A stretch of DNA of 20,870 nucleotides, from the NCBI GenBank assembly GCA_944324625.1, contig CALUWZ010000009.1, positions 1 through 20,870 of the forward strand, written 5' to 3'. This DNA comes from an uncultured Mailhella sp. (GTDB lineage: Bacteria > Desulfobacterota > Desulfovibrionia > Desulfovibrionales > Desulfovibrionaceae). The notes below the pieces were generated by a model that saw only the letters and a list, made by a program, of their open reading frames with translations, did not search any database and was not told where the DNA came from. Shown piece by piece: positions 16,086 to 20,870 of this stretch; the stretch's first letter is position 1, and each line of letters starts with the position of its first letter. Made by a program: the position numbers and the translations under genes.

Positions 16086-16113
16086 TCCTCCTCTCTTCGG
16101 GAGGATTTTTTTT
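16086..16113 (+). terminator. Intrinsic terminator after the second dctP
   Basis: TCCTCC (16086-16091) pairs with GGAGGA (16100-16105) across an 8-base loop and is followed by a T-run to 16113. It lies 30 bases past the dctP stop. Confidence 0.82.
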
Positions 16114-16196
16114 CGGACAGTTTTCGGAAAGCCGTTCAAAGTGTTTTTGCATGCGGCGGAAAACTTGTTCTTTTTATAACAAAATATGGTTTTCGG

Positions 16197-16230
16197 AAAT
16201 AAAAAAAGCATACGAAATTTTCGTATGCTT
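16197..16230 (-). terminator. Intrinsic terminator after the RRM gene
   Basis: A perfect 12-bp stem AAGCATACGAAA / TTTCGTATGCTT with a one-base loop is followed on the minus strand by a T-run. It lies 25 bases past the stop at 16255. Confidence 0.85.
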
Positions 16231-16254
16231 CAATAACTTGTTTGTATTATTGTA

Positions 16255-16506
16255 TTATTGTTTTTTTTGGTTTGCTTCGTTTACTTTCAGGGTGCGCCCG
16301 CCGTATTCGGAGGCGTTTAATTTTTCAATGGCAGTGAGTGCTTCGTTGTCGTCCATTTCCACAAAGCCGAACCCCTTGGGTTTTTTGGTTTCGCGGTCAT
16401 AAATGAGCTTTGCGGAGAGTACTGCGCCAAATTCTTGAAATAATTGTTTTAATTGTTCTTCTGTCGTTGACCATGGCAGATTGCCGATGTAAATTGATTT
16501 AGCCAT
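16255..16506 (-). CDS. Small RRM-domain RNA-binding protein
   Basis: This is an 83-residue single RNA recognition motif. RNP2 is IYIGNL (5-10) and RNP1 is KGFGFVEM (44-51), both with the aromatic residues that stack on RNA bases. The order strand-helix-strand-strand-helix-strand is intact and the tail is short and polar (NEANQKKQ). ATG 16506 has GAGG 7 bases upstream. Similar one-RRM proteins occur in cyanobacteria and many Gram-negative bacteria, often cold-induced and possibly acting on mRNA folding. It stands alone with its own terminator, so it is probably monocistronic. RNA targets cannot be read from the sequence. Confidence 0.93.
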   Translation of the reverse strand: MAKSIYIGNLPWSTTEEQLKQLFQEFGAVLSAKLIYDRETKKPKGFGFVEMDDNEALTAIEKLNASEYGGRTLKVNEANQKKQ

Positions 16507-16562
16507 TGAAAACCTCGCTAAAATATGGAAGCATTAAAAGCACGGCCGGCATGCTTTATGTT

Positions 16563-16592
16563 ATAAATCGCACAAATAAAAAATTTAGTCAA
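16563..16592 (-). promoter_or_regulatory. Possible promoter of the RRM gene
   Basis: On the minus strand TTGACT (16592-16587) is followed after 18 bases by TTTATA (16568-16563). The divergent flippase gene has a perfect TATAAT at 16612-16617 but no good -35, so that promoter is not listed separately. Confidence 0.4.
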
Positions 16593-16715
16593 GCATTGTG
16601 TCGGAAAAACCTATAATTTTTGGCGAGATAGGAAAAACAGGCAGGCAGGCAAAAGTATTTGCTTGACGGAAAAGTTGCCGGGATTTATTTTTATGAAAAA
16701 ACTTGGAGAAAAATA

Positions 16716-18527
16716 TTGCTGTTTTCCGCTCTGAAAAACAATCATTTTGTCGTGAACTACATGCGCATGTGGCCGTATGTGAAACCGTTTTGGTTTGCTG
16801 CCCTGCTTTCCCTGCTTGTGGGCATACCCATCGGCGCTCTTGATTCTGCGGTTGCGCTGTTTCTGAAACCGTATACGGATTTGGTCATAGTCGGCAACAA
16901 TGCGGGACAGGCTCCGTGGTATCTGCCTTTTCTTATTGTGGGCTTTACCGTTGTGCAGGGGCTTTTGATTTTTGCGTCTTCCTATCTTTCTGCGTATGCG
17001 GGCGGCCGTCTGAATAAAAACGTGCAGTATACCATGTATGAAAAACTGCTGACCCTTGACCCTGAATATTACGACAAGCAAAATTCAGGCGTCATTTTGA
17101 TGCGCTTTGCCTCAGACAGCGCAACTGCCTGCAACGGTCTTCTGCATAACCTCAAAAACCTTGTGACCCGCGTGTGCTCCACCCTTGCCCTGCTCTGCGT
17201 GCTTATCTACACCTCATGGCAGCTGGCCATTATTGCCGTTGTCATTCTCGGCATTACCGTGGCTCCCCTGACCATGGTGCGCCGCCTGCTGAAAAAAATA
17301 GTCAAAAAACAGGTGGAAATCGGGCAGAAAGTCAATATCAACTACAACGAAACCTATGCGGGAAACAGGACCATTCTGGCCTATAACCTTCAGGAAACGC
17401 AGCTTGGCGGTTTCAAGGAGCATTTGGAGAATATTTTTAATCTCGGCATGAAAATGACCAAGCGTACGGCGTGGATTTCGCCCTTTATGCATTTTGCGGT
17501 TTCCGTGGGCGTCAGCCTGACCATTGCTTACGGCAGCTGGCTTATTGTGCAGGGCGATATTACATCCGGCGATTTTGTGGCGTTTTTGGCGGCACTTTTA
17601 ATGATGTATACCCCGATTAAAGCCCTCGGCGGCACCATTACCAATATCCAGCAGGGCTTTTTGGCCATTGAGCGCCTGCATGAAATTCTGGAAACGGAAC
17701 CGAAAATCACGGACAGGGAAAATGCCCGCAGCCTTGACGGTCTGCACAGCGATATTTCCTTTAATAACGTGACCTTTGCCTATACGGAAAACAAGCCTGT
17801 GCTGAAAAATATTTCCTTTACCGTTCATAAAAACGAGTCGCTGGCATTGGTGGGCAATTCGGGCGGCGGCAAAAGCACCATTGTTTCCCTGCTTCCCCGT
17901 TTCTACGATGTTCTTGAAGGCAGCGTAACCATTGACGGCACGGACATACGCGATTTGAAAATTAAATCCCTGCGCGAAAATATTTCCGTGGTATTTCAGG
18001 ATAATTTCCTGTTCAACGGCACACTGCGCGAAAATATCATGTACGGCAAACAGAACGCCTCGGAAGAAGAACTGCGGCGGGCCGTTAAATCCGCGTATTT
18101 GGATGATTTTGCGGCAGGCCTTGAAAACGGCCTTGATACTGAAATAGGCGAACGGGGCATGCTGCTGTCAGGCGGGCAAAAACAGCGTGTGGCAATAGCC
18201 AGAGCCTTTTTGCGCAATGCGCCCATTCTGATTTTGGACGAAGCAACCTCTGCCCTTGACAACAAATCCGAAGCCATTGTTCAGCAGGCTATTGAAAACC
18301 TCATGAAGAACAAGACTGTCATCATTATCGCCCACAGGCTTTCCACCATTAAAAACGCCGACAAAATAGCCTTTATCCAAGAGGGCGAACTGGCGGAATT
18401 CGGCACCCATGACCGGCTTATGGCCAAACCGAACGGTCTGTACAAACAGCTTTACGAACTGCAGTTTAAAAAAGACAGCCGTGCCCGTTCTGCCGAAATG
18501 AATAAAGAACAAAGCCCCGCAGGCTGA
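16716..18527 (+). CDS. msbA: MsbA-like lipid A export ABC transporter (permease-ATPase fusion)
   Basis: This 603-residue half transporter flips a lipid, probably lipid A-core, across the inner membrane as a homodimer. Six membrane segments fill about 20-320. The nucleotide-binding domain follows, with Walker A GNSGGGKST (380-388), Q-loop VVFQDNFLF, signature LSGGQ (484-488), Walker B ILILDEATSALD and switch IAHRLSTI. I place the start at TTG 16716 with GGAG 7 bases upstream. A TTG at 16659 is also in frame with only a weak site, and ATG 16761 lacks a ribosome-binding site, so the N-terminus is uncertain. Spacing, size and the phospholipid genes downstream suit a lipid exporter; a drug-exporter role is possible because such proteins look alike. 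The spacer to the RRM gene is AT-rich. Confidence 0.85.
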   Translation: MLFSALKNNHFVVNYMRMWPYVKPFWFAALLSLLVGIPIGALDSAVALFLKPYTDLVIVGNNAGQAPWYLPFLIVGFTVVQGLLIFASSYLSAYAGGRLNKNVQYTMYEKLLTLDPEYYDKQNSGVILMRFASDSATACNGLLHNLKNLVTRVCSTLALLCVLIYTSWQLAIIAVVILGITVAPLTMVRRLLKKIVKKQVEIGQKVNINYNETYAGNRTILAYNLQETQLGGFKEHLENIFNLGMKMTKRTAWISPFMHFAVSVGVSLTIAYGSWLIVQGDITSGDFVAFLAALLMMYTPIKALGGTITNIQQGFLAIERLHEILETEPKITDRENARSLDGLHSDISFNNVTFAYTENKPVLKNISFTVHKNESLALVGNSGGGKSTIVSLLPRFYDVLEGSVTIDGTDIRDLKIKSLRENISVVFQDNFLFNGTLRENIMYGKQNASEEELRRAVKSAYLDDFAAGLENGLDTEIGERGMLLSGGQKQRVAIARAFLRNAPILILDEATSALDNKSEAIVQQAIENLMKNKTVIIIAHRLSTIKNADKIAFIQEGELAEFGTHDRLMAKPNGLYKQLYELQFKKDSRARSAEMNKEQSPAG

Positions 18528-18682
18528 GTTTGGGCAAAACCGAAACAACGAACAAAAAACTGTTTTTAAACAGAAACGCTGTAGAAAGAGTATGCCGCTG
18601 CTGCAATTAATTTAATGAACAAAAACTGCAGAAAGCGGAGACGGCACGGAATAAGCCGTCATAAGCAAGACTTTTGTTAATC

Positions 18683-18710
18683 TTGACAAAAGCGATTAAT
18701 CTTTTACAAT
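18683..18710 (+). promoter_or_regulatory. Predicted promoter of the psd-pssA operon
   Basis: TTGACA (18683-18688) is followed after 16 bases by TACAAT (18705-18710), a near-consensus match 70 bases before the psd start. The leader contains ACAAATTTGTAA near 18757, a 12-base string also present in the lutC promoter. Confidence 0.65.
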
Positions 18711-18780
18711 AAAGAAAAATGTATCAAAGTTTGGCTGCGGGCGCAAAAAGCCTGTACAAATTTGTAAAAAAGAGAATTGC

Positions 18781-19422
18781 ATGAAAAACGAATCCGTAAG
18801 CATTGCCAAAGAAGGCTGGCCCATAATCGGTTTAATGGCTGTTTCAGCTATGACGTTTGCCATGTTCCAGTGTTATGTCATGGCTTTTGTGTTCTTGGTG
18901 CTGTTATGGTTCAGCGTCTTTTTCTTCCGCGACCCCGAACGGGTCGTACCCGCTGACGAAGGCATAGCCGTCAGCCCTGCGGACGGAAAAGTCGTCCGTA
19001 TCCGGAAAAAAGAAGATCCCATGACAGGTGAGGAAAAAACCTGCATTTCCATTTTCATGAACGTGTTCAGCGTGCATGTCAACAGAAGCCCTGTGGCAGG
19101 TTCTCTGCAGAAAATCAAATATTTTCCCGGAAAATTCATAAATGCCGCCTATGACAAAGCCAGCACAGACAATGAGCGCTGCGCCTATCTTGTTAAGGAC
19201 GCTCAAGGGGATGAGTGGACATTTGTGCAGATTTCCGGGCTTATTGCACGGCGTATCGTGTGCCGTGCCGATGAAGGCGATGAGCTTAAGCGCGGGGAGC
19301 GTTTCGGGCTTATCCGTTTCGGTTCCAGAGTGGACGTGTATATTCCGGAGGGGTATGAAAGCGCGGTTCGCATAGGCGAACAGGTTTTTGCAGGCCAAAG
19401 CGTGCTTGCAGAAAAGGCATAG
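18781..19422 (+). CDS. psd: Phosphatidylserine decarboxylase proenzyme
   Basis: This enzyme converts phosphatidylserine to phosphatidylethanolamine, using a pyruvoyl group made by self-cleavage. The 213-residue protein is the short bacterial type, with N-terminal membrane helices (about 12-50), SPADGKV (65-71), [11 protein letters not shown] (94-104) and a C-terminal cleavage site [11 protein letters not shown]. Ser182 in the GS pair would become the pyruvoyl group, giving a small alpha chain of about 32 residues. ATG 18781 has AAGAGA upstream. pssA starts 18 bases after its stop, so the two steps that make PE are made together. The family length is about 210-230, so the gene looks intact. 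Confidence 0.95.
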   Translation: MKNESVSIAKEGWPIIGLMAVSAMTFAMFQCYVMAFVFLVLLWFSVFFFRDPERVVPADEGIAVSPADGKVVRIRKKEDPMTGEEKTCISIFMNVFSVHVNRSPVAGSLQKIKYFPGKFINAAYDKASTDNERCAYLVKDAQGDEWTFVQISGLIARRIVCRADEGDELKRGERFGLIRFGSRVDVYIPEGYESAVRIGEQVFAGQSVLAEKA

Positions 19423-19440
19423 CGCAGTAAAGGATTGTAT

Positions 19441-20211
19441 ATGACAGAACGAAAAACCCCTCATAAAGGCGTCTATGTTCTTCCAAACCTGTTTACGGCA
19501 GGAAGTCTTTTTGCGGCTTTTTTATGTGTAACTTATTGTTTTAAAGGACAGTTTCAGGCTGCTGCCCTGTCTGTTTTCCTTTCCGCCTTTTTGGACGGTC
19601 TGGACGGAAAAGTGGCCCGTCTTACCAATACGGCCAGCCAGTTCGGCGTGGAATTTGATTCCCTTGCGGATATGGTGGCTTTCGGCCTTGCGCCTGCCGT
19701 GCTTGCGTGGACATGGCAGCTTGAGGCTTACGGAAAATTCGGCACTGCCGTATCCTTTTTGTTTGTGGCATGCGCGGCCTTGCGCCTTGCCCGTTTCAAC
19801 GTGGATGTTGCCGTTGTTTCCAAACGCTTTTTTATCGGCCTGCCGAGCCCTGCCGCAGGCTGCACCTTGGCGGCTTTTGTGGTTTTTGTGCCTTATCTGC
19901 CCGATTTTATGCACGCCGCCATTCCTCATCTGACGCTGTTCATCTGTATTTTGGCTCCGCTTTTGATGGTCAGCCGCGTGCGCTATTTTTCTTTTAAAGA
20001 ATACGGCTTTGTCAAGGAACACCCCTTCAGTGTTTTGGTCTGCGCCATTTTCATTGTCATTCTTTTGTTCAGCACGCCGTTTTTCTTCATGTTCATCATG
20101 ATTTTTGTGTATATTGTCAGCGGCATTGTTTATACATACGGCTATATGCCCAACAGAAAGAACAGCCTTCTGCGCCGACTACACAAGTCAGGTGACGGTA
20201 CGAGTGAATAA
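19441..20211 (+). CDS. pssA: CDP-diacylglycerol-serine O-phosphatidyltransferase
   Basis: This membrane enzyme joins serine to CDP-diacylglycerol to give phosphatidylserine, the substrate of Psd. The 256-residue protein carries the complete CDP-alcohol phosphotransferase signature: Asp52, Asp55-Gly56, Ala59-Arg60, Gly69, Asp73 and Asp77, in the spacing D-x2-DG-x2-AR-x8-G-x3-D-x3-D. About eight hydrophobic segments follow. I chose ATG 19441, with AAAGGA upstream; a TTG two codons earlier is less likely. The psd-pssA-leuA order is common in related bacteria. It is the integral-membrane (Bacillus type) synthase, unlike the E. coli PssA family. A terminator ends the transcript 30 bases past the stop. 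Confidence 0.95.
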   Translation: MTERKTPHKGVYVLPNLFTAGSLFAAFLCVTYCFKGQFQAAALSVFLSAFLDGLDGKVARLTNTASQFGVEFDSLADMVAFGLAPAVLAWTWQLEAYGKFGTAVSFLFVACAALRLARFNVDVAVVSKRFFIGLPSPAAGCTLAAFVVFVPYLPDFMHAAIPHLTLFICILAPLLMVSRVRYFSFKEYGFVKEHPFSVLVCAIFIVILLFSTPFFFMFIMIFVYIVSGIVYTYGYMPNRKNSLLRRLHKSGDGTSE

Positions 20212-20240
20212 TGTTTGCCAACAATTGATTTGTATATGTC

Positions 20241-20277
20241 GCCTGTCAGAATATCCGTATTTTGACAGGCTTTTTTT
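20241..20277 (+). terminator. Intrinsic terminator after pssA
   Basis: GCCTGTCA (20241-20248) pairs perfectly with TGACAGGC (20263-20270), with a few more A-T pairs inside the 14-base loop. A run of seven T follows. Only 35 bases remain before leuA. Confidence 0.9.
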
Positions 20278-20289
20278 GAACCTTAGGAA
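20262..20289 (+). promoter_or_regulatory. Possible leuA promoter embedded in the terminator
   Basis: TTGACA (20262-20267) is the 3' arm of the terminator stem. TAGGAA (20284-20289) follows after 16 bases, a weak -10. Transcription would start near 20296, with a 17-base leader holding the GGGGG ribosome-binding site. The -35 is perfect; the -10 makes this tentative. Confidence 0.35.
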
Positions 20290-20312
20290 AATTATTTGCC
20301 AAAGGGGGCAAT

Positions 20313-20870
20313 ATGGAAAACAGAGTATATATTTTTGATACCACGCTTCGTGACGGAGAACAGAGCCCGGGCGCAACTATGAACCTGCATGAAAAACTGC
20401 GTCTTGCCGAACAGCTTGAAAAACTCGGCGTGGACTGCATTGAGGCAGGTTTTCCCGCATCCAGCCAAGGGGATTTCGATTCCGTGAAAGCCATTGCGGA
20501 AAAAGTGAAAAACTGTCAGGTGGCAGGTCTTGCCCGCTGCATGGAACAGGATATCCAAAGAACATGGGAAGCCATAAAAAATGCTGCTCATCCGAGAATA
20601 CACACGTTTTTGGCAACATCTCCCATTCACATGCAGTATAAACTGCGCAAGGAGCCCGAACAGGTTTTGGAAATGATTGACAAGGGCGTCCGCCTTGCAA
20701 GAAGCCTTTGCCCAGTGGTGGAATTTTCCGCTGAAGATGCCTCCCGTTCTGACAAGGATTTTCTGGTTAAAGTCGCCACAGTGGCAATCAATGCAGGCGC
20801 AGCGGTCATAAACCTGCCCGATACCGTGGGTTATGCCATTCCGAGCGATTGCGCCAAACTCATCGACTAC
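20313..20870 (+). CDS. leuA: 2-isopropylmalate synthase, N-terminal part
   Basis: LeuA condenses acetyl-CoA with 2-oxoisovalerate in the first committed step of leucine synthesis. Only 186 codons lie in the window, and the gene continues past the right edge. The DRE-TIM-barrel signature [13 protein letters not shown] (9-21) contains the catalytic Arg and metal-binding Asp. [11 protein letters not shown] and a NLPDTVGYA segment are typical of the alpha-isopropylmalate synthase group, not of homocitrate synthase. ATG 20313 is preceded by GGGGG. The N-terminus is complete; regulation by leucine cannot be seen because the C-terminal allosteric domain is off the window. Confidence 0.93.
   Translation, partial: MENRVYIFDTTLRDGEQSPGATMNLHEKLRLAEQLEKLGVDCIEAGFPASSQGDFDSVKAIAEKVKNCQVAGLARCMEQDIQRTWEAIKNAAHPRIHTFLATSPIHMQYKLRKEPEQVLEMIDKGVRLARSLCPVVEFSAEDASRSDKDFLVKVATVAINAGAAVINLPDTVGYAIPSDCAKLIDY

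Noticed and set aside
20212-20240. A leucine-rich leader peptide controlling leuA
   Set aside because: The only short frame found (ATG TTT GCC AAC AAT TGA) has no leucine codons.

Overview
The window reads as a piece of a bacterial chromosome from the Desulfovibrionaceae (sulfate- or sulfite-reducing Desulfobacterota), probably a low-GC, gut-type member. The clues are a two-gene lactate dehydrogenase of the LutC plus fused LutB-LutA type with a lactate permease, a TRAP transporter locus, a free-standing heptose-7-phosphate kinase (Gram-negative LPS) and a psd-pssA-leuA run. Coding regions look moderate in GC and the spacers are very AT-rich. No genus can be proved from this window; a Taurinivorans/Bilophila-like gut organism is only a guess.

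Region 1 (1-4882) is a replication-origin neighbourhood. On the minus strand lie the start of dnaN, an unusually short dnaA (330 residues, TTG start, no domains I-II) with a good promoter, and a parA-parB-rfaE1 operon. Upstream of parA are two perfect 16-bp parS palindromes 256 bp apart in a 555-bp AT-rich gap. Gene direction flips in this gap, so oriC could lie here or beside dnaA.

Region 2 (4883-9687) is a plus-strand lactate utilisation cluster: lutC, a fused lutB-lutA iron-sulfur protein, then an LctP permease closed by a strong terminator. Lactate is imported and oxidised to pyruvate, with electrons passed to the respiratory chain.

Region 3 (9688-16113) is the most unusual part. It holds two TRAP solute-binding proteins but only one DctQ-DctM membrane pair, a divergent ureohydrolase (arginase/agmatinase fold), and a GntR/FCD regulator. 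Four promoter regions share TGATATATCA-type palindromes that overlap or abut the predicted -10 elements, including that of the regulator itself. This looks like one regulon for uptake and hydrolysis of a small acidic nitrogen compound. The ureohydrolase keeps all six manganese ligands but has Cys299 where arginase and agmatinase have the guanidinium-binding Glu, so its substrate is open.

Region 4 (16114-20870) is housekeeping: a small RRM RNA-binding protein (minus), an MsbA-like lipid flippase, psd and pssA (phosphatidylethanolamine synthesis), a terminator, and the start of leuA, whose likely -35 element is embedded in that terminator.

No rRNA, tRNA, CRISPR array, insertion sequence or prophage gene was seen.
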